The translations under genes and the position numbers were made by a program. A model generated the notes under the pieces. That model saw nothing but the letters and a program-made list of their open reading frames with translations, was not told the DNA's origin and did not search any database. Positions 20,061-35,000 of a stretch of DNA of 64,000 nt are shown piece by piece. Position 1 is the stretch's first letter. Each line of letters starts with the position of its first letter. Location: positions 43,630,177 to 43,694,176 of the forward strand of contig NW_026622863.1 in assembly GCF_023065955.2 (NCBI RefSeq), given 5' to 3'. Source of the stretch: Ursus arctos. Taxonomy: Eukaryota; Chordata; Mammalia; Carnivora; Ursidae.

Positions 20061-23000
20061 TTCGGGTGCGAGGGGCCTTGGGCAGGGTCTGAACAGGGCG
20101 AATAGGCGGGAGAGGAAATTGGGGACAACCTGGTGAAGCTCAGGGGGTGTGGTGGAGCGGGCTTGGGGAGATTGAGCCTGGGGAAGAGGTTTGGGTGCCC
20201 CTGGGAGTGAGGACAGGCGGCGGAGCCAGGGTTGGGAAAGTTTTTTGCGGGTTAGGGAGGAGGCTTAGGACTATTGGCCAAGAAGGAGTGGCCTTGGCCT
20301 TCCTGTGGCAGGAAGGGGGTGAGAGGCCCAACAGAACGCCAGCCTCCTCCTCGCAGAGGAAAGTTCTAGGGCCCAGGAGAGCCCTGGGGGGCCAGGCCTG
20401 AGAGGGTGGGGCTTGGATTAGGTGACGTAGTGGCGGTTTTAGCCCCTGGGAAGAAGCCCCCACGCCCACCTCTTCACATATTGGACCACAGCCTCCCGAG
20501 AAATCTTAGCTGGTTCAGTTGCAGTAGAACGGCTCCGAAAAGAAAGGTGTTTCTCAGTGATATCCAAAGGAAGGAGAAGAAGAGCAAAAGTGTTGGAATG
20601 GAGAAGCTTTGCCAAGGTGCAAGAGTGGGGACCCCTTGGTATAAGAAGAGAATTGGCATTGAGACGCTGGGGTAGGGTTCGTGGAGCTGGTCCTTACAGG
20701 TTGCTGGAGAACAAGGCCCAATTTAAATCTCTACATTCACCAGAAAGTTTGGCCTGGGAAGGTCTTTTTGCACAAGTGTTGTCATAACCTCAACTGCTTC
20801 AGACAAGCACAGCCAGGCTTTGGAAAAAACCCTCTTTTCAAAAAAGAATTCATTGATTCAGCAAAGCTTATTGAGCCCATGCTATGTGTCAGGGATGATG
20901 CTGGCACCGGTGATAATAGTTGTGACTCAGACAAGCCAGGTCCCTGCACTTAAAGAGCTTATATTTTAGTGGGAGAGACAGAGACAGTGAATAAACATTT
21001 AGATAAAGAGCAGTCACCACAGTATTAAATTACTAAGAAGTAAATGAACAAGTTGAAGTACACAAACAACGTGATGTAAGATGGTGGGGCTGCTTTAGCT
21101 CAGGTGGTCAGGGGAGGTGTCTCTCTGAGGAGGGTGACGTCTTGAGCCCTAACACAAAGACCTGGTGGATGAGAGTCCGATTGGAGGTAATGGAGAACAG
21201 AGGCCTCGAGGTTGGAGCAAGCCTGGTGGTATTCAAGGAAAAGAGAACCATCCTAGCTGGAGTAGGAGTGGGGGTGGGGAGGGAATTGGAGGAGGTGGGA
21301 GAAGTAGGCAGGAGCCAGGTGGCTTCGTAGGCCAGCATTTTGGGTGGAAAGAGAGAAAATAGGGTGTCTGTACACCAAGTCATCACCTGTGGTGTTTTCT
21401 GAAAGCTCTTAGTTTCCCCACGCCAGAGGCAGAGAGGAGAAAATGAGCTAATGGGGATGTCAAGGGTCGGTGGGGAGAGGATCACCTCTGTAGGTCAAGG
21501 AATCAAGAATGCAGGTGTTGGGCGTGTGGGTGGCTCAGCAGGTTAAGCATCAGCCTTTGGCTCAGGTCTTGATCCCAGGGTCCTGGGATGGAGCATCTCA
21601 GCAGGGAGTCTGCTTCTCCCACTTCCTCTGCCCCTCACCCTGCTTGTGCTCTCTCTTGCTCACTTTCTCAGATAAATAAATCTTTAAAAAAAAAAAAAAC
21701 TTATTTAAAAAAAGAAAGAATGTAGGTGTTGAACATTCTTGCAGTATGAACTAGAATTTGACAGCTCTTCTGTACTTTTTTCAGTGGTGTAATTATCTTA
21801 GGATGTACCTTCCAGTTACCTGGCCTGGGACTTTATCAAAACTGAGTTTAGGGTTAACCTCTACTGCTTACTCTGAGCTCCAATGTGTTGTTTAATCCTT
21901 GAAACAGCCTGGTGCGGTGGTGAAGTTACAGGTCTTGCCTAAGGTCACACAGTAGTAATTGACAGTCAAGTCTGGCTTCCGAGGCCTTCTCTTTTCCCAG
22001 TGGCCTTTCTGGCTGCTATAGCTGACTGGACCTCCTGACCTTTCAGAAGTACTCCTGTCTGGTTGGGTGAACTAATGACCTTCCTTATCTGCAGTTCTGT
22101 TTGTTTGAGAGCTTTCAGTAGTTTAATTTGAGGCGGGAGGTAGTTTTGATTTTCCCCCCCTTCTGATTGCTTTGATTTTTTTCAGGAAGCAGCGTCTTCC
22201 ACTAAGAGAGATAAGTTTCTCCAGCTACTTGCAACTGCATAGGTACCACTAGATGAGTATGTTGAGGTGGGGAGGTATGTAGTGAATGTGGGGGGGGGGG
22301 TCGTCATGGTTGGTCATGAATTTGAACTGTGTGAAGACATGAGGGGGCTGAGGAGTAGAGGAAAAGTGGATTATTGGAGTTGAGGTTTTGGGGAAAATGA
22401 GCTAGAAAGACAGGATACAATGGGCAGTGAGCGAGATGCTTGAAGCTGAGGTTCCAAGAAGCTGTGGTTACTGAGACAAGGTCTAGGCATAACCATTGTG
22501 GGGTGAGGCTGAGGGGAGGACAAGATCGCTGGAGAAGAGGTCTAGGAACCAAGAGGCCAGGGTGATCTGAGGGTCAACCACCTGGATATGGAAATCCCTG
22601 AGAATGATGAGAGAGGCAACTTGAGAAACAGTGAGCCAGGAGCTAAAGTCACGGAATGAGGAGTAGTGATCTGGGCTAGCAGATGATGCGCAAGGTGGGG
22701 TACAGGGGTGCCTGGGTGGCTCAGTTGTTAAGCGTCTGCCTTTGGCTCAGGGCGTGATCCCAAAGTCCCAGGATCGAGCCCCGCATCAGGCTCCTCCACT
22801 GGGAGCCTGCTTCTTCCTCTCCCACTCCCCCTGCTTGTGCTCCCTCTCTCACTGGTTGTCTCTCTCTCTGTCAAATAAATAAATAAAATCTTAAAAAAAA
22901 AAAAAACCAAGGTGGGGTACAATCTACTTTGATGATGAGATTGATAGCTGGAGTTTTGAGAGGGCAGAAGGAGAATGGTGTAGAAGCAGCACCAGGAGCA

Positions 23001-26000
23001 AGGAGACCTACCCTCTTGGGCATGTCCTCAAGGGAGAGCAGGTTTTGGTTAGAGTAAGAATGTGATGAGAATGTTCAGAGAGGAGATTGAGAAAATGAAA
23101 GATTTTGCTTAAGGTAGTTGCTAAGTTCCCAAGCCCCAGAAGTTAGGGGGAGGAGAGATGGGAACAAAATTGGATGTATGGGGTTGAGGGGGTAAATTCA
23201 GGAGTCTGGGGCTGATGTGGTGATAAGCAAGTGATAGGAGTGCCATGTGGTTTCAAGGCTGACAACATTGAGGGCAGATAGGAAGGGGTGTGGGATATAG
23301 TGGACACTTGTAGTTTGGACAAAGGGTGTCCTGAATCCCGACGCCTGCAGATGGAGGTGGGGGAAAGCTGATGCTGCTCTGGGTGTTTCTAGCATTCAGG
23401 GAGAATACCAGTCTGCCGTGGAAAGTGCACAGAGATTATAAACTGGCCGTTCCCAAGAGGCCTCAAACAGGCTTTATGTGACTTGTACATTTCTAGAGTC
23501 GGGAATTTTTTATGGAAAAATTTGGCTGGGGCTCTGCCTGAAAAATGTGAAGATCAGTGGCACCAGGTCAGTGTTCCCGCATAGCACCCATAGTGCTCTG
23601 TTTGGAAAGGACATACACTGCTCTCCCTCAGGCTTCATGTAGTTGGCCTGCCACCGTATCTCTAGCATTTGAGTTGTGACACCCCCCCCCCCCCGCAGTC
23701 TTAAGAATATGCTCCATTTAGTAAATGGAGGTAGAGAAAACATAACAGCTCCTTATAAATTGTGTAGTGCGGGGCGGGGGGGGGGGGGTGTATTATTGCT
23801 GTTAGGGAGGGAAAAGCCCTTATCAGGTGGCCGCAGATGTTTGTGATTTTTTCTTTTCCCTAATCTCTTCCCCGGGTGATAAGTCCTCTTATTTCAAGTG
23901 TCCCAAAATATGTAATTTTAATTTCACTCAATTCAAGGACAGATCATAACAGTTGGCCCTTGAACACTGCGGGGGGTTAGGGGCACCTCTGTGCTGTTGA
24001 AAATCCACATGTAACTTTTGATTCTCCAAAAACTTAACCTACTAATAACCCCCTGGAAGCCTTACCAATGACATAAACAAGTCAATTAACACGTATTTTG
24101 TGTTACATGTATTCAATGCTGTATTCTTACAATAAAGTAAGCTAGAGGAAAGAAACTGTTATTAAGAAAACCATCAAGAGAAAGGTCAATTGTGTCTTCC
24201 TTTTCAGAATAAAACCTCAAAAATTGCTTTGGGAAGTTTAAGTGTAGTTCCTGCTGCCAGTAACTTTATGCCTGACCTTGGGCATCAGAGCTTGGTGTTA
24301 ATGGGTACTGGGCTCATCGTCTTTTGTTGATTGTTCTTGGGACTTTCTACTGGAGAAAAGTGCAGTGGCCTTCATTTGAGAGCCTCTACTGTGCTTTCAA
24401 GTGATCTTCAGTTTCCATCAACCTCTTGGGTTAATTACAGTTTCCCCAGAACTTTGACTAAAAGGACAAACTTGCCAGCACTTCTCCAGTAAGCATGTTC
24501 TTAGTCACCACTCCTTTGTCTTCCCTTCACCCATTGATGGTTGTAACTGAGTGGTCAGATACATGACAAAGAGCTAAAGTGCAGTGGGTATTGGTGATCA
24601 GCTGAGTGAGGGTTCTCCAAAGTAGCATCTTAGAGTTTTTTGTGTTTTTTTTAAGATTTATTTATTTGAGAGTGAGCGAACCCACCCCCGTGAGTGGGAG
24701 GGGGGCAGAGGGAGAGAATCTTCAAGAAGGCTCCCCTGCTGAGCGTGGAGCCCTGATGCTACAGGGCTTGATCCCACTACCCATGAGATCATGACCTGAG
24801 TGGAAACCAAGAGTCTGGCGCTCAACTAGCTGAGCCACCCAGGAGCCCCTGGCATCTTCTAGTATTCCTGCCCTTCACAGAAGAGGCACTTGTTTTGCTT
24901 GCAGTCAAGGCAGTTTGGTTCCAGGATATTTTGAAATATTTATTCACTGATTTATTCAACACATAGGTTTTTTTTAAAGATTTTATTTGTTTGATAGAGC
25001 ACAAGCTGGGGGAGCTGCAGACAGAGGGAGAGGGAAAAGTAGGCTCCCCACTGAGCAGGGAGCCCCACGTGGGGCTCTTTCCCAGGACCCTGGGATCACT
25101 ACCTGAACCGAAGGTAGACGCTCAACCAACTGAGCCACCCAGGTGCTCCTATTCAGCACGTTTATTGAGCACCTACCACATGCCAGGTACAGTTTAAGAC
25201 GCAGGAAATAGCACTGAACAAAACAAATGACCTCCTGATGCATGGCAGCTACCTTGTAATGAAAGGAAGACAGTACAATAATAAAATGAGCAATGAATAT
25301 ATAGTGATGAGTACCATAAGAAAAGTAAGGTAAGGTTTGGTGTGCTTAGTACTGAAAACATGGCCTTTGAACCTCAGATGGTGACAGTCCCTAAAGAACG
25401 TTGAGGGCCTCACTTTCAGGTCCACTGAAACATTCTCTGCCCTGGTCAGCATTTGAGAGCTCAGCCATGATAGAGAAAGCAGACTTCTTTCTCCTCTTTC
25501 ACCCAGCTCTCCTCGCACTTCTCATTTTTCCTGTCCCCAGAGGCATTTGCAATTCTCCCACTTGTCTTGAGGTAGTTGGCCATGTGCTGAGGCCAAGTAA
25601 GTGATGAGGTAGCCTGAAGAGTCATGTGAGAGGGGAGAGAACCCTGAAGGGGTCACACTGAAATGACTTCATGGACCCCAGGAAGCCTTGGTGGCCCATT
25701 GGTCACATGACTAATGCATTTTTCACAGTGACTCCAGAGGCATTAGCGTGTGGATTATGGGTGTCTTTGTGCAGTCCTGGTCACAGGTGTCATTTCATGT
25801 ATTGTTTCTGACAAGATCTTTTTGAAAACTAAAAAAGGGTTGCTGGAACATGAATGCTGAGGCCCAGTAACTTTAGAGTTTAGTTACTTTGAAAGTATTT
25901 GAAGTATATTTTTCATGATTGGAAATCCATTTTAGAAATGAGGGCAAAAAATTTAGCAATTGTTTTACACACTAGTGTTTGAGATGGATCTCACCCAACA

Positions 26001-29000
26001 GGGTCCTGGGTCCGTGGCTTCTGAAGTCCTTGAGTTCATATGTCATATTTTATGTGTGTCCCTGGGTCTGTCATTTAGAGTCTAGGACATGCTCTTAAGG
26101 GGGTGAAAAGTATTAGTTATTATCATAGTGTGTGACCTTTCAAAGGGCCACTGCGTATAAACTAATAGACAGTATGCATGTGGTATTGAAATTTAATGGA
26201 ACATAATAAAAAACATGTCTAAAAAGGTTCCTTAAGATGATGATAATGAAAAAAAAGTTTGAGAAGCGCTGTTCAAGGGAGAGGGTTCGTTAGCTTTCAT
26301 CAATTTATGAAAATGGTCCATGATTCAGAAAATGTTAAGAATCCTTGAACGAATTAGCAGGCAGTCCCATGAAAGACATTGAAACTGTTTCCTTCCAAGT
26401 TATTCAGATGGGCTACTGTGATTCTAGTTATAGATTTAGGTAAGAGTAGAATTTATAGTCTTGTTTGAGTGATGAATACGAGGTGACAGTGTGTAGGAGT
26501 GGTGTCAATGGTTTATAAAATGTAAACTTTTATATCTAAAATGCCAAGGTTTTACATCTAAAACAAGATATTATGAATCTAATAATGTAAGTTGGATTTG
26601 TCATTGTAAATGTTCTTTCCTCATAAATATCTAAGGGTTATTTAAAGTTTCTGAATTATTTATCCTAATAATGACAACTTCCAGGCACCCAAAGCTAGAG
26701 GAGATGGGTAGTTAGTAGCTTTCTTTACTGAAAACAGAAGCACGCAAGTATGTAGGACCTACCCAGCTAACCAAAATAGGTGAACTTCTAGATCTCTTTG
26801 AAGTAAAACTGATCGTAAAATAAATGTCAACTCTGGAATCTGGCACAGTGGAATTAAAAGAGCCGTGAGTACCTCAGTACCTCTTCACTTACACACTTTT
26901 AAAGATTCTCTCATTCTTTTAAGAGATACTGGAAGGTCCAAATGGGTAACGAGGGCATATTTTTTCTTATTTTCCCTAGGCTCTGAACTCTTAATCTCAG
27001 GATAATGTGGGGTTGCAGGACTTTGATCTGTGTGATAGTTCGCCATTGTCTTACTCTGGGTGAAGATAAGGAAAGGTATCACTTCAGGTGCGGTAAATGG
27101 TCACACAGCAGAAAAACAAAGGGAGGAGTGATGGTTGGGTTGTTTTGATCAACTCTGGCTTGAGGTTGTACTTGTGGATTTCCTTATCCCTTGTGTCCTG
27201 TCAGCCGCCGTGTTCAGTTGGACTTAAGTAGTGAATTGTGTCATCCTTTTCTTTCTTTTTTTTTTTTTAAAGATTTTATTTATTTATTCGACAGAGAGAG
27301 AGACAGCCATCGAGAGAGGGAACACAAGCAGGGGGAGTGGGAGAGGAAGAAGCAGGCTCACAGCGGAGGAGCCTGACATGGGGCTCGATCCCATAACGCC
27401 GGGATCACGCCCTGAGCCGAAGGCAGACGCTCAACCGCTGTGCCACCCAGGCGCCCCTGTGTCATCCTTTTCTTATCTTCATTCCCACTGTCCCTATATT
27501 AGTCTGGCCTCATAAAAATATATTATCTACTATTTATTCAAAGCTTTGTGCTAAATGTTTTAAGGGCTTTAAAAAAATTTTTTTTCTTATGTGAGAGAGA
27601 GCAGGAGCAAGGGGAGAGAGAGAAGGAGAGAGAAAGGGAGAAACAGACTCTCTGCTTAGCAGGGAGCCCTATGTGGGACTCCATCCCAGGACCCTGGGAT
27701 CATGACCTGAGCTGAAGGCAGGTGCTTAACAGGTACCTCTGTTTTAAGGGCTTAGAATGGAATACAAAACTCCTTTAATTTTCACAACATTTTTATGTTA
27801 TTGGTCTGTGTGTCAAAGACATCCCTTCCATTTGAGTTGTTTTTAAGAAACGCATCTGTGGGGTTGCCTGGGGTCCTGGGTCCTGGGATCAAGTCCTGCG
27901 TTGGGCTCCCTGCTCTGTGGGGAGCCTGTTTCTCCCTCTGCCTGCCATTCCCCCTGCTTGTGCTCTATCTCTCTCTGACAAATAAATAAAATATAAAAAA
28001 AAAAGAAAAGAAAAGAAAAACACATCTGTGCATGCCCCCAGAATTTATCTCAGCAGAGACTATGGAGGAAAAGCTGAGTCTTCTTGCTTTATTACTCAAC
28101 ACTGAATTCAAGTGCCCTTTCCCAGACAAGCCATTGTCAGGACAGCCTCAAGATTAATAAGTAGTGCATTCCAAAGCAGGCACCATAAGTCTAGATGTCA
28201 CAGAAGGGGACTTTTTACTAACAAACTTGGCTAGAAAACACTTTTATACTAACTAGATCCAGAACATGTATAATACATCACACAGAGTGCCCTTCACTTA
28301 AACGTGGGTTGAGTTCTAATGTCCTCAAGATAGTTCTCTTGCTAACATTCTCAGCTTTTACTGCTAAACCAATTGGATTTTAAAGAGAAAACTGTTTACT
28401 ACAGAATATTTCTGACACCAGATGAATGGACTTTTCCACATCAAGCAATTCTCCATTTCTCAGTGGACACCCGTTTAACTCACTTCTGACACCAACTCCA
28501 TGGAGTTAGCCCAGACCCCACAGGTTTCCAGCTCAGTCCTAAACCTGCTCCTCCCACACCTTCAGTTGAAAGTCCCAGGTTGTCACCTCTACTTCCAGCC
28601 TACCTGCTATAAATCAAGGGTTCCCATAACCCCCTCGGATTTTATAATTTGCTAGAATGGCTCACAGAACTCAGGGAGATAACATTTACCAGTGTGTTAC
28701 AGCCAGATGAAGACATGGAGTTAAGTATGGGAGGGTCCCCAGCATGCATAGAAGCTTCTGCCCTTGTGAAGTTTGGGGTGAGCCAGCCTCCTGGTACGTG
28801 ATGTGTTCACCAGCCCATCTCTCCTAACCCCTTTGGTTAGGGTTTTTTAGGAAGCTTCATCGTATAAGCATGATTGATTATTAACTCAAACTCCCATCCC
28901 CCACCCCTTTCTGGAGAATGGGGGTGGGGCTGAAAGTTCCAACCTGTCAATCTTTCCCCTGTCTTTGGCAACCAGCCCCCATCCTGAAGCTATCTAGGGG

Positions 29001-32000
29001 TCCTCCAGCCACCAGTCATCTCATTGTCACTCCAGAGATTCCCAGGCTTTTAGCTCTTGTGTCAGGAACCCAGGTCAAAGACCAATTATTAGAATAAAGG
29101 TGCTCCTAGCACTTCAGAAACCACCGGGGAGGTGCTGTGGGCGGTGACCAAATATATATCTCTTACTGTGTCATAGATAGGCTGAATCCATGATCAGAGC
29201 TTTGCCTGATCTTCCTGAGCCTCCCAAGATTCTTCCTGTTTACATACTCCAAGCCTCTGAAATCTGCATTTTTTTTTTTTAAGCAGCCAGGCCTAAATCA
29301 GTGACGATGTGGCTTGCTGAATTAAAGAATATGGAGTTTATATATTTTCTGGCTTTGCTGCTAGGTTAGTATGCATTTGTTGCATGTACTGTTGTTCCCA
29401 TGTTTCGAGTGAGGAAGTAGGCGCAGGAAGGTTAGAACTCCCTCTAGGTAAGACAGCGCGGCATAGGTAAGGGTAGGAGGCAGCCAGGGATTCTTGCACA
29501 CAGAACGGGGATCCGTCCTACATGCTTTTCCAAATGACTCTTCGTATGTGTCCCTATACCAGAGCCTTTGGTCATTTCCTTTGTACCTTATGTTGGCTTA
29601 CAAGCTCTTTGAATTTCAGATGTGATCGAAATAGTTTACTTTGTGTGATATGTTTTGTTTTGTTTTTCTGCCCAAGTGAGTCTTGTCCTACTTGTAAACC
29701 CCTGGAGGGCAAAAGACCACATCCCCAGTCAGTGCGTTCTATATAGGATGGCTACTCAGCCCAGTTTACCTTGGAAGGTTCCAATTTATGCCACCATATG
29801 TCACAGAGTGACTCTTAAGAACACCCCCTTTCATTCTGAAAAATGTCCTGATCCAGAGGGAACACCGTATGTTGACCCTATTTACATGTAATAGCTATTC
29901 GAACACTTGTTGCTTAGTACTGCTCAAGATACTAAGGAATTTAGCACATTCAATTTTATTTATCCTGTAAAGTTTTTTAACTGAAAATTTTAAACAGAAG
30001 GGGCCATAATTCACTATCCTGATAAAACCACTGCTGACCCTTAAAAAACAAAAGTAATGAATGCATTCACAAGAGTAGAATACTCACTGTACTGAAAGAT
30101 ACAGATGGAAAAGAAAAACTGTGGAAAAGCCTCTCTCCCGCCCTCAGGCCCTTTCTTTAAAGGTACATTCATGCACGCATCTAAATTAAAAGCTTAGAAA
30201 GGAATTATAATACGTAAACCATTATGCTTTTCCCCCCTCTTAGTCTTAAGACATTTTCTATACCGGCACACACACCTTTGCCTGTTTTGAACAGTGCTGA
30301 GTATTCCATTGTGTGCATGTCTCACAAGTTATTAACCAGCGCAAACATGATGTCATGATGGTGAATTTTCAGCTGTTACAGGTGAACACCAAGCCCTTTG
30401 TGGATGTGGTGATTGTTGCCCCCGTTCTTTAAAACACTTGGATTACATGACTCTTTATTGTTTTCTTTGCTTTTTGATACTGAGGAGTGAACTGTACTCT
30501 TATGTTTTTGTGTGTAGGTAAGATTTTCGAATGTCTGAGGAGTATTATAACAGAATTTCTCTTTGGCCATTGTCCTTAGAATTCTAAGTTGCTTTAATGG
30601 AAAGAGTAGTGCTGTTTTTAGTGATGGAAGGGTGTGCTGCAGAGTTCTTGGCAAAGGACAAACCCGAGGAATGCATGGTCAGTGTTGTTACAAGAAACGT
30701 GAGCCCTGGGAGTCTACTTGATAGCTTCTGACTGCACATATAAGACTTGCTGAGTTCTATAATGACAGGGGCGGAAAATCTGAACACTGTTTTTATAAAC
30801 ACTCTAAAGAAGAGACTAAACTGTAGTTCGTGGCTGCTGTCTGCGTATGGCCTGCAAGCTAAGTATGGTTTTTACGTTTTTTAATGTTTGAAAAAATCAG
30901 TATTTTAAGACACATAAAAATCACAGGAAATAAAATTTTAGTGTCCATAAGTAAGGTTTGACTGAAATGACAGCCATGCTCATTCATTTACATATTTGTC
31001 TTAAGGCTGCCTCCATGCTATAGTGACACAGTTGAGAAGTTAGACTATGACCCACAAAGCCTGAATAAAGGCAGACCTTGTTGGCGTGGTTTTTGACATG
31101 CACGAATTTCAGTTACCACAGTATATTAACTCTGGGTACTTGGGTCAAATACAAGTTTCAGCTAATAGCTCTTCAGCCACAAATCACCATGTAAATGACA
31201 TATACGCGTGGTGATCGGTCACTGCACGTCTGTGACTCCCATTTGCACACACAGCAAAGCACGTGGTTGAGTTGCCTCCTTGTTCCCCAGTGATCATCCT
31301 GTGTTACAGTTTATAAAAATGCTTAATCGATAGAGGGGATTGGCCAAAAAAGATGAAAAGTGCAGCGAAGAGAAAAAGTGGTAGTGCTTGGGCACAATAC
31401 CAGTGGAACGGCAGTGGAGTGATGGAAGCCTTCGCCAACTGCAGGAATGTTGATACTGCCTTGATTGGGGAGACCGGATAGACAGCCCCAAGAGCCCGAG
31501 TGAGGGTCCACTCATCGACAGAAATGAGGAAAGTGGTGACAAAAAGGATGATTTCCCAGTGGAAAGAACGGCGGCGAAAACCTCCACAAAAAGTAAAGCA
31601 ACTCTTACAGCAGTTGTGACGTTGAAATAGCAAAGGATAAAATGTTGGACGCTGATCCAAACCTAGAAAGATGTAGGACAATTCACTAAGATGAATTGAA
31701 AATAATGCTTGCTTCATATCAGAAGTCATACGGCTAAAGACCATCGCAGGCATTGTTCAAGCTACTCTTGGTAGTTTTTTCTTTTTTACAAAGAAATTTA
31801 AACACCTTAATTCTCAAGTTTCTAATATTTTAGCCACATTGTACTAGGTAAAAACTAATTTTACTATTTTTCATTCTATATATTTATAACCCACAGTTTT
31901 TAATGTTTTGACAAATTTAGAGGACTTGGAAGTTACAAATTTTCTTGTTGCTTTCCACACTATCGTGCAAAGCAAGTGCTGCCTGTGTTCACTGTTTGGC

Positions 32001-35000
32001 CCACCATAAAAGATGTTTACTGAGCTTTGCTCTAGAAAAACAGATGGATGGGAGGAAGAGGACCATTTCATGAGTGACTTCAGGCTGGTGAGATGATCCC
32101 AGGCTTTCTTTTATTAGGCAGACAGTGAGGCAAGAAGTCAGGTTTCTTCAGTGTGTAGCACCCATGGGAGTAAAAAGTGTATCAAGGGCTAGACTCCTAG
32201 GAAAGTTCTTTTCACTTGTTGTAGAAGTAAACTTAACTCTGGGACACCTGGGTGACTCAGTCGGTTACGTGTCTGCCTTCGGCTCAGGTTGTGATCCTGG
32301 GGTCCTGGGATCGAGCCCCCATGTTGGGCTCCTTGCTCAGCGGGAAGCCCGCTTCTCCCTCTCCCTGCCCCTCTGCCTGCCGCTCCCCCTTGCTCGTGCT
32401 CTCTCACTCTTTATCTCAAATAAATAAAATCTTTTTTAAAAAACACAAGAGAACACGTTCAGGGTGGTTAATTCAGGGGAGAGGGCGGGTAGGATTGAAG
32501 TAAGGGATGTACACAGGGTTGGAATTTGATAATGCCGAGAAGCAAACACACTTGTATTACGGTGTTTTCTGTGCTTTTCAGAATATTTGAAATAGCTTAT
32601 TAAGATAATTTTTTAACGTAGGTACTGCAATAGCGTGTTAGGTACTGCCTTCTTAAGTCTGTAGAGTTAAATTGGATTGGTAGTGCCTGGGAGCCTAAAA
32701 TTCCTGTGATGTCCTTGTTAGCAGGTGACAGCAGGTTATTCCAGCCGATTGCACATGGAGTGAAGGTGTCTGAGCCATTGGCTTGTTGTCTTGGTTAAAT
32801 CTCTGGTGACTTCAGAACCAGAGGAACCTGTTTTCCATGACGAAGACCAGGCTGCTTGGCAATTTTATAGTAGCTAATGTTCAAATGCCTGCCAGGGTTT
32901 TGTAATTAGGTTCGTATTTCACACAGTGTGTGATTTTTAACCATTTCTGATGCTTTTCCAAAAGAATGTTACTGTTTCCTAAAGACAGGAATTTGCTTTT
33001 TTACGTATTCTGAAGCTAGTATTTCCAAATTTGGAGCTCCTCAGCTTTTCTCCATTTCCTCTGCATTTTGAAAACTTATGGGGATGTATTTCATTTTGCA
33101 CTAGCATTTGTGAGCATTCAAATAGGACTTGAGACATATTTTTCGTGATTGTTTTCTAATGCTATTCTAAGACCAATATATCGTTTTGTCATCTCTTAAG
33201 AGTAATAGAATTATTTATTAAGGAATAACCTGAAAATTTGTCCTACCAAGTTCCCCTCAGCCTTGGCCAGTTGGTGTGATGCTGTCCATGACCCTGTCAT
33301 TGGACACAAGCAGAGGCTTTGGCCTCTTGAGCCCTTGGATCGTGTTAAGGATCCTGAGGAATGTTTTGGCTTTTAAGCATCTTCAGTTTCATGTTTTTCC
33401 CACTGCCTGTTACTATACTGGTTTTTTCTGTCTGTCTGTCGGTCTGTCTGAGGCGGGGGTGTTATGTTAATGCCTGGCTCTAATCAGACCAATGTGAATT
33501 CGGATTCAGCTCTGCTTGTGGTTAGCTTAACCACCCCAAGCCTGAGTGCCCTCATTTGTAAAGTGAGCGTGTCACTACCTGACCTGCTGTTTTATTGTGA
33601 CTTAGAAATAGTGCACATAATGTGCTTAGCATAATGCTTCAGTGAAGGTAGCAGAAGGGCTTTCAAGAAATAAGTAATGCTGAGCATTTTGGTTCTTCTT
33701 CTTCTTCTTCTTCTTTTTTTAAGAATTTATTTTAAAGTAATCTCTACACTAAACTTGGGGCTTGACCTCACAGCCCCGAGATCAAGAGTCACAAGCTCTA
33801 CCGACCGCGCCAGCCAGGCACCCCCATTTTTTTTCATTTTTTTAAAACTGGATTTACCAAAGTACAGTGCTTTAATCAAAAGAAACACTTTAAGGAAGAT
33901 GATAAGTCATGGAAGCCATGTTACGTACTAAAGCATTTCTGGCTTTTCGTACAAGCCATTCGGAGAACAGTGAAAGAGAGCGCACTGATGCTCTTTGGGG
34001 TGGGGGTGAAGAATATGTGGCCTGTGCATCCGAAAGTACACTGTCTCCTTTACAACGAATAAGCAAACAAAAACAAAATGCTTTTTCACTAGTTCACTTC
34101 TTAAGTCTAGACAGTAAAAATTTCTATCATAGAGGCTTAAAAGCAGTTTAGTTAATAAAAGCATATGACAAAAATGAGAATTTTCTCCATTTGACAGGGA
34201 GCTTCCAGACTCACAGAAAGGACTCTGCCTTGACACAGTAAGAGCATGGTTAAATTTCACCTTGATGGAACCTAGCTTCAGCCAATTATTCTGCTACTTG
34301 GAGCTTTTACTTTTACTCTAATCAAATTTGTGTAAAAAAAAAAAAAAAGATAAGCTTTTTCTCTTTTTATTACAGAAATTTTCAAATGTACACGCAGTTC
34401 TGTGAGCCCACATGGACCATCAGTCAGCTTCAGCAACTGTCAACATTCTGTCTTTACAGGCATGCTATGTTTTTTGTCTAAGTTTTTTCTTAACGAAGAG
34501 ACATTTCTAGGGGCGCCTGGGTGGCTCAGTCAGTTAAGCATCCGATCTCAACTCAGGTCTTGATCTCTGGGTTGTGAATTCAAGCCCCGTGTTGGGCCCC
34601 ATGTTGGGTGTGGAGCCTACTTAAAAAAAAAAAAAAAAAAGACATTTCTAAATTCCCCTGTGACAAAAGTGAAATCCCCCTTCCCCCCAGTCCCCTCCTA
34701 CCCTATCCAGGGAACCTAAAAATAAGTCTGTTTTCTGAAACTTAAACTGTGAAGTCCATGTGTTGTCATTAAGAGCAGATGAGAGCCGCTCTCTGGGACA
34801 TAGTGGCCTCCCAGGTCCACAGGATTTGTTGTGAAGAGACCGTCACCTCTACAGGAAGAATGTTCCAGTCAGGAAGAGGCATCAGTCAGGAAAGGAAGTG
34901 TCCCAGAGGCACACCTTGACTGTGGTATCTTGACCGAGGTGTGTCCTGAGTTGTCTGCTGTGCGCCTCCGGCCTGCTGGGTGGAGCCTGATGGAGCAGAA

